Below are positions 35,405-45,544 of a stretch of DNA of 64,000 nucleotides, piece after piece. The notes below the pieces were generated by a model. The model saw nothing but the letters and a program-made list of their open reading frames with translations, made no database searches and had not been told where the DNA came from. The DNA comes from Cordilura impudica (taxonomy: Eukaryota; Arthropoda; Insecta; Diptera; Scathophagidae), in NCBI GenBank assembly GCA_963682025.1, contig OY821520.1, positions 137,586,738 to 137,650,737 of the forward strand, given 5' to 3'. A program made the translations under genes and the position numbers. The first letter of the stretch is position 1. Each line of letters begins with the position of its first letter.

Positions 35405-36074
35405 ATATATCAAATAAAAGACTATACAATGAAGCAAAAATCAGTAGAATCGATAATTTCATTATTCATGTAATAAGAAATCATATTACAAAAAGCCTTG
35501 AATGTTATGAAAATAATTTAATTATGGCACCTTATTATGTTAATCATGAATATATATGTAGAACATTACAAAATGGATACGTACCACCTGAGGCCTTTTT
35601 ATACCTGGATAGTAATGGTTTTATACAAAACGAAACTGGCATTCCTATATTTTTCCACATTTATAGACGAGCCAATATTAAAGCTATATTTAGCAAGGAA
35701 CTGACAATAGACAATCGCAGGTTCGACACTAGCGTTTATTCAGGAGATAAAAATATGATCCCAAACAAAAATACTAAAAAATATTGGTGGCTCTCTGATT
35801 AATTGTCATTTTCTTTCTTTTATCTCTTGACTATAACTTTTATCTTTTGTAATATAAAAGTAAATTTTTTTAAATTTTTTCTTTACATTAACTTATAAAT
35901 AAATACATATATTTTGTATAAAACAACTATCAAATATTATCAAAAAAATAATGTAATGCATATTATATAAAACTTACTTGAGAGCCCGTTTAAGGGACTG
36001 TGTATGAAAACTAAATTATATTTACCACTATTTGTTTATTTATAGTTTATTATATGAATTTTGTTTAAATAAAC

Positions 36075-36112
<38 letters not shown>
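35405..36112 (+). pseudogene. poly(A)-tailed insert of unknown origin (retrocopy or LINE-like)
   Basis: A 5 bp duplication TTTAT (35400-35404 and 36113-36117) flanks a 0.7 kb insert that ends in about 35 A (36078-36112). AATAAA at 36068-36073 lies only a few bases before the tail. The frame from 35405 codes about 130 residues to a stop at 35800-35802, including YVNHEYICRTLQNGYVPPEA, DSNGFIQNETGIPIFF and a final KYWWLSD. A 3' untranslated stretch of about 275 bases follows. This is the layout of a 5'-truncated retrotransposed mRNA. I do not recognise the protein. Only the C-terminal part of its source would be present. The frame is open with no lesion, suggesting recent insertion. Confidence 0.65.
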
Positions 36113-36115
<3 letters not shown>

Positions 36116-36157
36116 ATCGAAAGCCTTACTAAAATCGGTGTATACTGCATCTGTTTG

Positions 36158-36945
36158 TTATACCCTATACCACTATGTGGTTTGGGTATAATGACTTTGT
36201 GCTGCTGTTTGTAACAACCAAAAATATTTGACCTAGACCCATCTTTAATTATACCGATCGAATCAGAATCACTTTTGAGTTGATTTAACAATGTCCGTCC
36301 GTCCGTCCGTCCGTCCGTCTGTGTGTCCATGTAAACCTTGTAATCAAACTGCAGGTCGCAAATATGAATATATTTTGATGAAATTTGGTATATAAGCTTT
36401 TATCGGCCATGGGATGAACGCTATTAAAATTGGTGAGAATCGGTCCATGTTCAGACCTAGCCCCCATACAAATTACCCCTATGAAATCGACATAAATTGC
36501 CATAAGATCCAAATTGTCATATAGATCTTACTCAAATTGGGTTTGTATGCGTTCATTACATCCATCCATGAGTAGTCCAAAAATGATCCCTTTGGCCCCA
36601 TATAGAGCTGCTTCCCGATCTTCATTTAAATCTGTTAAAAAGCAAAAATATTGCACTGATTCTTCTCAAATTTTGTTTGTATATATTTTTGAAAAATACA
36701 AGAGACTTTACCAAACATGATCAGGATCGGTCCATTTTTGGACCTAGTCCCCATATGGATATAGCATCCGATATGAACTTTTTCATATCTGCAGCCAAAA
36801 AAATTAATAAAAAACCAACTCAAATTTGGTTTTTGCTTATTTTCTACGTCCAGTTAGTTGGGCATAAGAGATAGGGTTTCTAAACGCATGGTATAGGGTA
36901 TCGTATAGTCGGTCTAGACCGACTATAATTTTCTTACTTGTTTTT
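36158..36945. mobile_element. mini-me/DINE-like repeat, copy 3
   Basis: Runs from TATACCCTATACCACTATGT to TAGTCGGTCTAGACCGACTA plus ATTTTCTTACTTG. It has a (GTCC)5 microsatellite at about 36293-36318. It is a complete, little-decayed 0.79 kb copy. It interrupts the LINE frame at DGFVK, leaving the rest of the reverse transcriptase on the other side. Its frames are not coding. Confidence 0.85.
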
Positions 36946-39359
36946 TCTTGACAAAACCATCGTTAATTATTGTCGTAAAATGAAGCACATTTGTAACGGT
37001 AGAGCATCCTTTACGAATTCCGTGTTGAAATGGTGACAAAATTGACGATGAGTTATAGCACAAAAAATCTGTAATAAATTTCTCGAAAAGCTTAGGGATT
37101 GCACTAAGTTTAGCAATACCACGGTAATTAGAAACATCCGATCTATTTCCAGATTTAAATAATGGAATGATGTAAGAAGCTCTCCAAAATTTTGGAAAAT
37201 AACCGTTTTTTATTGACACATTAAACAACAGAGTCAGTGGTGTTGCCAAGGAAGTAGCACAATAATTGAGTATAGAACTAGGTACTCCATCAGGTCCATG
37301 AGTAAATGAAACTTTAAGTTTCTTCAGGCTATTAACAAGTTCTGCCTTATCAATTAGGGGAAAAGATATAGCTTGATTTGTGTTTATTGGATATGAATAG
37401 CTATTGGAACAATATTGAGAAACAGAATATGTACTAGCAAAAAAGTCTGCAAACATGTTACTTATTATAGTATCATCACTAGATTCGATATCGTTTAATT
37501 TCATTACAGATGGATAACCAGTAGTTTTTCTTTTTGAATTAACAAAGTTGTAAAATGCTTTAGGATCACGATTGAAATCTTCCTTCATTTTGTTTAAATA
37601 GTTTTTGTATAAATAATTGTTAAGAATATTATATTCGGCACGATGAATGGAGTATTTTTCAAAAAATACAAGAGAACCAAAAATTCTATACTTTTTATAA
37701 TACTTGTTCTTTAAATTTTTTATTCTTGATAGTTGTTTTGAGTTCCAAGGCGGACCAGTTCGTTTGTAGACAGAACGCTTTGGGATGCATTCATCCAAAA
37801 AAGAATACATAGTTCTATAAAAGACCTCCACCATTATATCAATAGAAGTATGGCACAACAAATCATTCCAGTTAGTGTTAGAAATTAGATCAATCAATTT
37901 GCTGTAGTTGGTTTGTTTAAAACAAAAAACTTTATCTTTATTAATACGAATATTGGATCCACCAAAAGTAGGCAAAACACAGCTAATTTCAATAGTTGGA
38001 TGAAAGCGATCTTCCGGCAAGGTGATAGGATCAGAGCGAGTTATTATACAATCTTCTGGATTATTTGTAAATACCAGATCTAGCAGTTTACCGTAGTCAC
38101 TAAATACGCCATTCATCTGGTAAAGACTAAGATTTTTGATAATTAGAACTAATTTTATAAATAAGTTAAAACTGTGTAATAACGTATAAAATGAATTTAA
38201 TATGTATAAAATGTAAACTAATTTTTTTTTATTCGAATAACAACCAATAAGAAAGCTGATATTTTTAAAATTCGAAAATAACCAAAAAAATATAACTAAA
38301 AAGAAAACAATTAATAAAGCATTCAATGCCCATAATGCATTATTTACGGTTAATTAATTTTTTTGCATTTACTCTATAAAACATTAAAAGCGGAAAGCTT
38401 AAAAACAATTGGCCTTAGTTCGAGATTTCGGTTAACTAGATGTTAATATAATATTATTTTAAAAAAATCTGCCAAATACTGAACTAATATAAATAAAACA
38501 CATTTTTAATAAAAAGTGCAGTAAAGGGTTAATAATACAAAAAAAATGCATTAAAGGATTAAAACTTTATAAAAACTATGTTTCAATCCAAGAAATATAT
38601 TTTTTTTCATTTTTATAATTTTGGCCAAGAAAAGTTGTGTTTTGAACTTTAGTGCATTGGTGTGAAGCCGCCAATTTTTTCTCCGACTACCCATACTTAT
38701 ATCTGATGGGGTCGAGCAAAGTGTCGAAGCTTCCCCTTTTTAATACACCAGTTATATGATATTATATATTTACTTTGTATGAGCGGTGCCACGCCCACTG
38801 CTCCGCTCACGCCCATTTTTTGTCTAACTAATTACATGAGTAACTTATAAGCTCACACAAACTCCCAAGACTCTCACAATTACAGTACTCCAGATATTTG
38901 GCATTTTATATTTACTTTGTATGGCAGGTGCCATGCCTATTGGTCCGATACTGCATTAACTCACATTAATAATAGACGACATCACTAATTTGAAAAGCTC
39001 TCTCTATCACAGTACTCAAAATATATAATATTGAACTATTACTTGTATGGGAGGTAACACGCTCACTTATCCGATCCCGCCCATTTCCGGCGTAACTACT
39101 AATACTAACAATAAGTGACCTCACACAAATTTGCAAAGCTCTCCCCATCGTAGTATTCAATATGTGTATATGATATTAAAAATATGCTTTGTGTAGAAGG
39201 TGCAACGCCCACTAAAAATATTAAAAAATATTATAGCCTCTGAAACTTCGCATATCCGCAGTAGGACTCTGCGAAAATTTCAGGAAGATCAGATGGGTAG
39301 TTACGAAGATTACCTCTTACAAACAAACACACATTAGCTCTTAATTATATTAATATAGA

Positions 39360-40530
39360 TTAGTATAGATAGTATAGATAACTACTTTATTTCAATTGAT
39401 TTTTTAATTTCTATTTTGATTTCTCGATACCAAGTTTCTCGTTAAAAAATCGGTAATCTCCATTTCATTTATATATTGTGAAGTCTTCAACCCTTAGACT
39501 TTGTATGGAAGAAGTTGAAAATCACAACCAAAGAATTTGTAAATTTGGAATTTTGAATCATTCACAAAATACAATATTATGAAGAAACTTCTTTTGAGTA
39601 TACAACGTATATATATATATATATCGAGATATCTTTTATATTAATTAATTCAATATAATAATATACTTATATGTTAGAACATATTTATATGTATGTACGT
39701 ATATAGATATAAATTAATTCATATTGGTAACTATGGTTATACAAACTCATAAATGTATTTTTCTTCACTCATTATAAGGGCAACATATATCCATTGCATG
39801 TAAATACTCCTACGTAGCAACCATTTCTAAAAAACCTTAAAATATTTGGTTCGTTTATACTTTAGAGATTTCATTTTGTGTTAAGGCATTTGTAAAATCT
39901 ATTGGACCCTATTATGCATGTATGCATAAAACTGTATATGGAATAGTAGACAACCAGCATCAAAAATATGTTAACCTAGTTGAGAGTAAAAAGGAAAATA
40001 ACTTTAGTTTATTACACAGCTTATTAAAGAAACGAGCAGTGAAATAAAAACTAACCATATACTATATATTAAATATACACACACACATCTGCATCTAAAC
40101 ACAAAGGATGCCTACTCATATCGTAACTTTGATTACTGGTAAATATAATTGTAAATAAGGCCATCGTTTGCACGAGTTTACAAACCCTTATACTTGTTAA
40201 ATAATTAATTTATCTTTCAAGTACATACATGTATTGTTGATGCAGAAAATGTTCAACTTATTATTAAATTATAGTGGGTTTCATATAAACTTATCTTATC
40301 AATTAGGAAATATGAAAAAAAATAAGGGAAGTATCCTTAGAACTAAAATACTTTTTACTTTTAAAATATTTATTTTAGATTTACCTATTTGAATTTAACA
40401 ATTATTTTCTTGGTCAATCTAAGACAGTTTTCAGAATAAGTAGTGTCTAACTAAAGTTTCTGAACTAAAAACTTCAATTTTCGTAACAAGAATAAATTTT
40501 TCTTTTAAATAAATTTTTTCATTTATTAAA
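39360..40530. other. AT-rich region, nothing recognised
   Basis: Contains an (AT)n run at about 39608-39624 and a (CA)n run near 40078-40086. No ORF or repeat relation was seen. Confidence 0.5.
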
Positions 40531-41326
40531 AACAAGTAAGAAAATTATAGTCAGTCTAGACCGACTATACGATACCCTATACCATGCGGTTAGAGACCCT
40601 ATCTCTCAGGCCCAACTAACTGGATATAGAAAATAAGCATAAATCAAATTTGAGTGGGACTTTTATTAATTTTTTGGCTGCAGATATGAAAAAGTTCATA
40701 TCGGATGATATATCTACATGGGGACTAGGTCCAAAAATGGACCGATCGTGACCATGTTTGGTAAAGTCTCTTGTATTTTGCAAAAATATATACAAACAAA
40801 ATTTGAGAAAAATCAGTGCAATATTTTTGTTTTTTGATAGATTTAGGTGAAGATCGGGAAGCAGTTCTATAGGGGGCCTATGACTAAGAGTTTTTCCATA
40901 GGCTTCATTTTTGGACTACTGATTAATGGATGTAATATACAAACCCAATTTGACTAAGATTTATATGGTAATTTGAATCTTATGGCAATTTATGTTGATT
41001 TCATAGGGGTCATTTGTATGGGGGCTAGGTCTGAACAAGGACCGATTCTCACCAATTTCAATAGCGTTCATCCTATGGCCGATAAAAGCTTATATGCCAA
41101 ATTTCATCAAAACATACTCATATTTGCGACCTGCAGTTTGATTAAAATGTTTACATGGACACACAGACGGACGGACACACGGACGGACATCGTTAAATCG
41201 AATCAGATAGTGATTCTGATTCGATCAGTATAATAAAAGATGGGTCTAGGTCAAATATTTTTGGTAGTTACAAACAGCAGCACAAAATCATTATACTCAA
41301 ACCACATAGTGGTATAGGGTATAAAC
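40531..41326. mobile_element. mini-me/DINE-like repeat, copy 4
   Basis: Opposite orientation to copy 3: starts ACAAGTAAGAAAATTATAG and CAGTCTAGACCGACTAT, has GGACGGAC microsatellite at about 41168-41187 and ends CACATAGTGGTATAGGGTAT. Well preserved. Confidence 0.85.
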
Positions 41327-41355
41327 AGAAAAAACAAAAACATAAAAACCAGGTA

Positions 41356-42140
41356 AGACAAGTAAGAATATTATAGTCGGTCTAGACTGACTATATGATA
41401 CCCTATACCATGCGTTTAGAAACCCTATCTCTTAGGCCCAACTAACTGGACATAGAAAATAAGCAAAAACCAAATTTGAGTGGGATTTTTATTATTTTTT
41501 TTTGGCTGCAGATATGAAAAAGTTCATATCGGATGCTATATCCATATGGGGACTAGGTCCAAATATGGACCGATCCTGATCATATTTGGTAAAGTCTCTT
41601 GTATTTTGCAAAAATATATACAAACAAAATTTGAGAAGAATCAGTGCAATATTTTTGTTTTTTAATAGATTTAAATGAAGATCGGGAAGCAGCTCTATAT
41701 GGGGCCAAAGGTATCATTTTTGGACTACTCATGGATGGATGTAATGAACGCATACAAACCCAATTTGAGTAAGATTTATATGACAACTTGGATCTTATTG
41801 CAATTTATGTCGATTTCATAGGGGTAATTTGTATGGGGGCTAGGTCTGAACATGGACCGATTCTCACCAGTTTCAATAGCGTTCATCCCATGACCGATAA
41901 AAGCTTATATACCAAATTTCATCAAAATATATTCATATTTGCGACCTGCAGTTTGATTACAAGGTTTACATGGACACACAGACGGACGGACGGACGGACG
42001 GACATTGTTGAAACAACTCAGAAAGTGATTCTGATTCGATCGGTATAATTAAAGATGGGTCTAGGTCAAATATTTTTGGTTGTTACAAACAGCAGCACAA
42101 AGTCATTGTACCCAAACCACATAGTGGTATAGGGTATAAA
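41356..42140. mobile_element. mini-me/DINE-like repeat, copy 5
   Basis: Direct repeat of copy 4 with about 30 bases between them. It starts ACAAGTAAGAATATTATAG and ends CATAGTGGTATAGGGTATAA. The GGAC tract is at about 41982-42003. A 60-base stub of a further copy (42141-42199) follows. Confidence 0.85.
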
Positions 42141-42199
42141 AATTATAGTCGGTATAAAAAAATAAGCATAAACCAAATCTGAGTGGAACTTTTGATAAT

Positions 42200-43012
42200 T
42201 ATACCCTATACCACTATGTGGTTTGGGTATAATGACTTTGTGCTGCTGTTTGTAACAACCAAAAATATTTGACCTACACCCATCTTTAATTATACCGATC
42301 GAATCAGAATCACTATCTGATTCGATTTAAAGATGTCCGTCCGTCCGTCCGTCCGTCCGTCCGTCCGTCTGTGTGTCCATGTAAAGCTTGTAATCAAACT
42401 GCAGGTCGCAAATATGAATATATTTTGATGAAATTTGGTATTTAATCTTTTATCGGCCATGGGATGAACGCTATTGAAATTGGTGAGAAGCGGTCCATGT
42501 TCAGACCTAGCCCCCATACAAGTGACCCCTATGAAATCGACTTAAATTGCCATAAGATACAAATTATCATATAAATCTTATTCAAATTGGGTTTGTATGT
42601 GTTTATTACATCCACTAATCAGTAGTCCAAAAATTATCTCTATGGGGCAACTCCTAGTCATAGGCCCCATATAGAGCTGCTTCCCGATCTTCACTTAAAT
42701 CTATCAAAAAACTAAAATACTGCACTGATTCTTCTCAAATTTTGTTTGTATATATTTTTGTAAAATACAAGAGACCTTACCAAACATGGTCAGGATCAGT
42801 CCATTTTTGGGCCTAGTCCCCATATAGATATAGCATCCGATATGAACTTTTTCATATCTGCAGCCGAAAAAATTAATAAAAATCATACTCAAATTTGGTT
42901 TATGCTTATTTTCTATATCCAGTTAGTTGGGTCTGAGAGTTAGGGTCTCTAAACGCATGGTATAGGGTATCACATAGTCGGTCTAGACCGACTATAATTT
43001 TCTTACTTGTTT
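42200..43012. mobile_element. mini-me/DINE-like repeat, copy 6
   Basis: Inverted relative to copies 4 and 5. It starts TATACCCTATACCACTATGT and ends with the TCGGTCTAGACCGA palindrome and TTTTCTTACTTG. It has the longest microsatellite of the window, (GTCC)7 at about 42336-42368. Confidence 0.85.
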
Positions 43013-43368
43013 TTTTGTTGCAGATGTGAAAAAATGAACCGATCCTGACCATATTAGTTAAAGTCACTTCTTTTTTGCAAAAACGTAAAGAAACCAAATT
43101 TGAGAAAAATCTGTGCAATATTTTTTTTTACATATTTAAGTGAATATCGCGAAGCAGGTTTTAGTGGGGGGCTATGACTAAGAATTGTCCTATCGGCTTT
43201 ATTTTTGGATTACTGATTAATGGATGTTATACCTTATGACAATTTAAGGTAATCTCATAGGGGTCATTTGTATGGGGACTAGATCTGAACATGCACTGAT
43301 TTTCACAAATTACAACAATATCCTATGACCGATAGAAATTTATATATCAAATTTCGTTTTTGCCTGTA

Positions 43369-44236
43369 AAATTGTGAACTTGTAAATAATTGTGTTTCAT
43401 AAAAATACAATAACAAGTTTGTGGCTACAAGTGTATTATACAAGTCACAAGTCTACAAGTGATAATTCTACAAGTGGTTTTGTTTCACTAAACAAAATTT
43501 GCACTTGTAGAAAAAAGCTTCGAGTCGACGGAAACCCCCAGGAAAAAATATACAAGTTACAAGTGACTGATAAATTTAATTAAAATTTGTTTTTTTTTAA
43601 CTATTTTTTAATAAAAATTAGTTCAAATAAACACAAAATCAAACAATTGTAATATTAGTTAGCATTTATTTATTTATTTTGTTTATTTTTAATTATTTTG
43701 TTTATTAATAAGATCTGCAAAAAAAAAATTGGCTCCTATTATGAAATATTATTAAACGGAAACCCCCAGGAAAAAATTTACAAGTTACAAGTGACTGATA
43801 AATTTAATTAAAATTTGTTTTTTTAACTATTTTTTAATAAAAATTAGTTCAAATAAACACAAAATCAAACAATTGTAATATTAGTTAGCATTTATTTATT
43901 TATTTTGTTTATTTTTAATTATTTTGTTTATTAATAAGATCTGCAAAAAAAAAATTGGCTCCTATTATGAAATATTATTAAAATGTTTAACATTGCTTTT
44001 TTTGTAGGATATTTCAGCATTTTGAGTAATAATATTTAAATACGAATTGTAAAATTAATATCGCAATATATACAAGAACTTGTAATTGTAGAAACTGTAG
44101 TTTACAAGTGTTATTGCACTTTTTGCTACAAGTGTTGTGAAAATTTTAAAGAAACACAATTCATCAGCACTTGTAAGAATTAGACTTTTGATTGTAACTT
44201 GTAAACTTGTAGAATTGTAGCTTAGTAAAATAAGCC
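43369..44236. mobile_element. 868 bp insert rich in ACAAGT/ACTTGT
   Basis: Flanked by CCTGTA on both sides (43363-43368 and 44237-44242) within a split mini-me-like copy. The hexamer ACAAGT or its complement occurs about 18 times, clustered in the outer 140 bases at each end and once per internal unit. No terminal inverted repeat and no ORF of known type are visible. Dense subterminal repeats of this kind are typical binding sites for a transposase acting in trans, so a non-autonomous DNA transposon is likely. The family is unknown. Confidence 0.55.
43529..43982. repeat. 228 bp direct tandem duplication
   Basis: CGGAAACCCCCAGG at 43529 recurs at 43757 and the units stay nearly identical to GAAATATTATTAAA at 43756 and about 43980. 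They differ in a T-run length and a few bases. It lies within the ACAAGT-rich insert. Confidence 0.9.
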
Positions 44237-44439
44237 CCTGTAGTTTGATACAACGTTTACATCGGCACACAAACGTACGGACAGACAGACATCGCTAAAT
44301 AGACTCGGAAAGTGATTCTGATCGGTATAATAAAAGATGGATCAAATATTTTTGGTAGTCTCGTAATGTTAAAGGGTACAAAAAACCAGAGCACGAAAGT
44401 GTAGATACAGCAAAAATTCAAGAAAATTGCATTTAAAAT

Positions 44440-44890
44440 GTTTAAATACTCAGTTGGTCCACAAGGTAGCGGTCCATTCTGCCTTCAACAAAAAACAAAT
44501 CAGCACATTAAGATGATGCCACCGCTCCGCAAACCATAACACTGCCACCTCCATGTTTAACCGTGGGGGTAACATTTTCTTAATTTAAACCTGTGTTAGA
44601 TTTTCTTCAAGTTTTTGCTTCCAAAAATGTTACACCTACATTCATCGATAAATAATTCACGTTCCCAGAAGTCCGTGTCCATAGCAGTATGTGCTTTTAG
44701 CAAATCTAAGGCAGAGTTTTCTGTTTTTATCAGATATAAGTGATTTTTTCGTCCAACTCTGCTTTTGAAGTCATTCTCTTTGAATAGCTTTCTGATGGCT
44801 GTTCTTATTGGAACATTTTATAATGTGTTCCGCTAGTTTTTTGGAACTTATTTCAGGAACACCACTTGATTTTTAAAAAATAGCAAGGTT
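44440..44890 (-). pseudogene. Tc1-like transposase remnant
   Basis: On the minus strand frame traces read ENVTPTVKHGGGSVMVCGA, the strongly conserved motif between the first and second catalytic Asp of Tc1 transposases. Upstream are AIRKLFKENDFKSRVGRKN-like sequence and AMDTDFWEREFIIDECRCN, which covers the first-Asp region in decayed form. Stops are frequent and neither inverted repeats nor TA duplications were found. Confidence 0.7.
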
Positions 44891-45059
44891 CAGAAAATAC
44901 AAAAATGAAACACACAATGTTCTGTTCTAAAGCAGCCAACGCATATTTTTATTTTCGTGTCAATTATTTTCTGTCATGTTTTTTTTTGTTTCTAACAAAC
45001 ATAAACCACACAGATTCGAGTGTAGCTTTATTTTAAGTTTTGCCTAACCGAAAGGAAAA

Positions 45060-45245
45060 ATAGGCAATATTTTTTTTTGGATTTTTCAAGTGGGCGTGGC
45101 ACCTCCCATATAAAGTGAATTTTGTACATCTAAAAAAATATTATTAGGAGTACTACGTGTGAAGTCACGAAAGATGAGAGTGAGAAGTTATGTGATAAAT
45201 GGGCGGGCTCAAACCAGTGGGCGTTTCACCTCCCATACATGGTAA
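45060..45245 (+). mobile_element. Helitron-B fragment
   Basis: Two AGTGGGCGTGGCACCTCCCA-type boxes near 45090 and 45218 and a CATACATGGTAAAT-like box identify a short internal piece of Helitron-B. Neither end is present. Confidence 0.6.
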
Positions 45246-45544
45246 ATACACACCATCATAACTAACAACAAAAATATTTACTAGAAATAAGTTACATGCC
45301 AGAACAACTTTTGCCGGGTCAGCTACTAAAATATAAAAACATTGATTCCGGTCTGCAAGTATCATTTTATTGCTATAAAGATATGACAGTTTCATTCAAA
45401 TTTTATCTATAAATGCAGCGGAATATTTAAAAATTGTGCAAACATAAATTTGGGATGAAATTTTTTCTATACCAACACGAAACGCAGATGCAGAAGCTAC
45501 AAAATGAGATCCCAAAAGAAATATTTTTTTTTTTTGCATTATAG
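45246..45544. other. spacer, nothing recognised
   Basis: AT-rich, about 300 bases, without a recognised feature. Confidence 0.4.

Larger units (their letters stand above)
34339..38140 (-). pseudogene. LINE endonuclease/reverse transcriptase polyprotein
   Basis: From 38140 down: end of an APE-type endonuclease (YGKLLDLVFTN, DRFHPTIEI), a linker with GPPWNSKQL and DPKAFYNFVNSKRK, then reverse transcriptase motifs HGPDGVPSSIL, FWRASYIIPLFKSGNRSDVS, NYRGIAKLSAIPKLFEK and FQHGIRKGCST. After the mini-me-like insert comes YTDFSKAFDK, the first catalytic Asp box. After the second insert VNHNLLLIKLDLLG, SYLSERTQRV and SGVPQ. A small frame shift after GVPQ precedes the catalytic box LMYADDVKIFL and the thumb (FLDLGILLDPKLNF, LIRPILEYGSIIWDPSY). 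The C-terminus ends at 34339 (NIIIFLNS). Apart from the two insertions and about one shift the frame is open, so this LINE is fairly young. Confidence 0.88.
34213..38200 (-). mobile_element. jockey/CR1-type LINE, 5'-truncated, with two insertions
   Basis: Minus-strand retrotransposon. Its 3' end near 34213 is a TAAA-rich tail (AATAAATAAATAATAAATAAA on the minus strand), and its 5' end is lost around 38150-38200 within the endonuclease domain. It is interrupted by the poly(A)-tailed insert at 35405-36112 and the mini-me-like repeat at 36158-36945. Between these two only 45 bases of the LINE remain, reading QYTDFSKAFDK. It sits in the 3' part of Transib 2, directly after the Transib stop codon region. 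Confidence 0.85.
28328..38654 (+). mobile_element. Transib element 2, heavily interrupted
   Basis: The left end is CGCTATGGTTTCAAAT (28328) and the right end, as complement, CACTAAAGTTCAAAAC (38654). Both continue to a shared TTTCTTGGCCAAAATT box. The 5-mer CATTG lies on both sides (28323-28327 and 38655-38659), and the Helitron sequence outside is continuous across the pair. Own sequence is roughly 28328-28946, 32119-34212 and the 450 bases before 38654. PiggyBac 2 and a LINE fill the rest. A possible first coding exon (ATG at 28597, MEKIAEG, then GTAAGT at 28616) lies upstream of the piggyBac insertion. Its ends differ from Transib 1, so it is a second family. Confidence 0.8.
24358..39359 (-). 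mobile_element. Helitron-B copy 3, expanded to 15 kb by insertions
   Basis: The 5' end is at 39359 (TCTATATTAATATAATTAAG on the minus strand, A before it). The 3' end CTAG is at 24361-24358 (T after it), preceded by GCACACCGGGCTACAT. Its own sequence is only 24358-24468, about 27716-28327 and 38655-39359, about 1.4 kb in total, matching copy 1 in length and order. The breaks are the junction of the tandem duplication (which doubled the 3' tip) and Transib element 2. On either side of Transib 2 the Helitron reads continuously: GGGGAGTGCCACACCC at 28309-28323 rejoins GTGTGAAGCCGCCAAT at 38660. Confidence 0.8.
43013..44395. mobile_element. mini-me/DINE-like repeat, copy 7, split by an insert
   Basis: 43013-43368 and 44237-44395 together form one decayed copy: GATCCTGACCATATTAG, then AGGGGTCATTTGTATGGGG, and after the insert TAGTTTGATACAACGTTTAC, ACGGACAGACAGAC and CGGTATAATAAAAGATGG. 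The terminal palindrome is lost. Confidence 0.7.

Noticed and set aside
41788..42048. Repeated small ORFs with MGARSEHGPILT and FTWTHRRTDGRTD in the mini-me-like repeats
   Set aside because: They recur only because the repeat recurs. The RTDGRTD part is the translated GTCC microsatellite, and the frames are broken in older copies.
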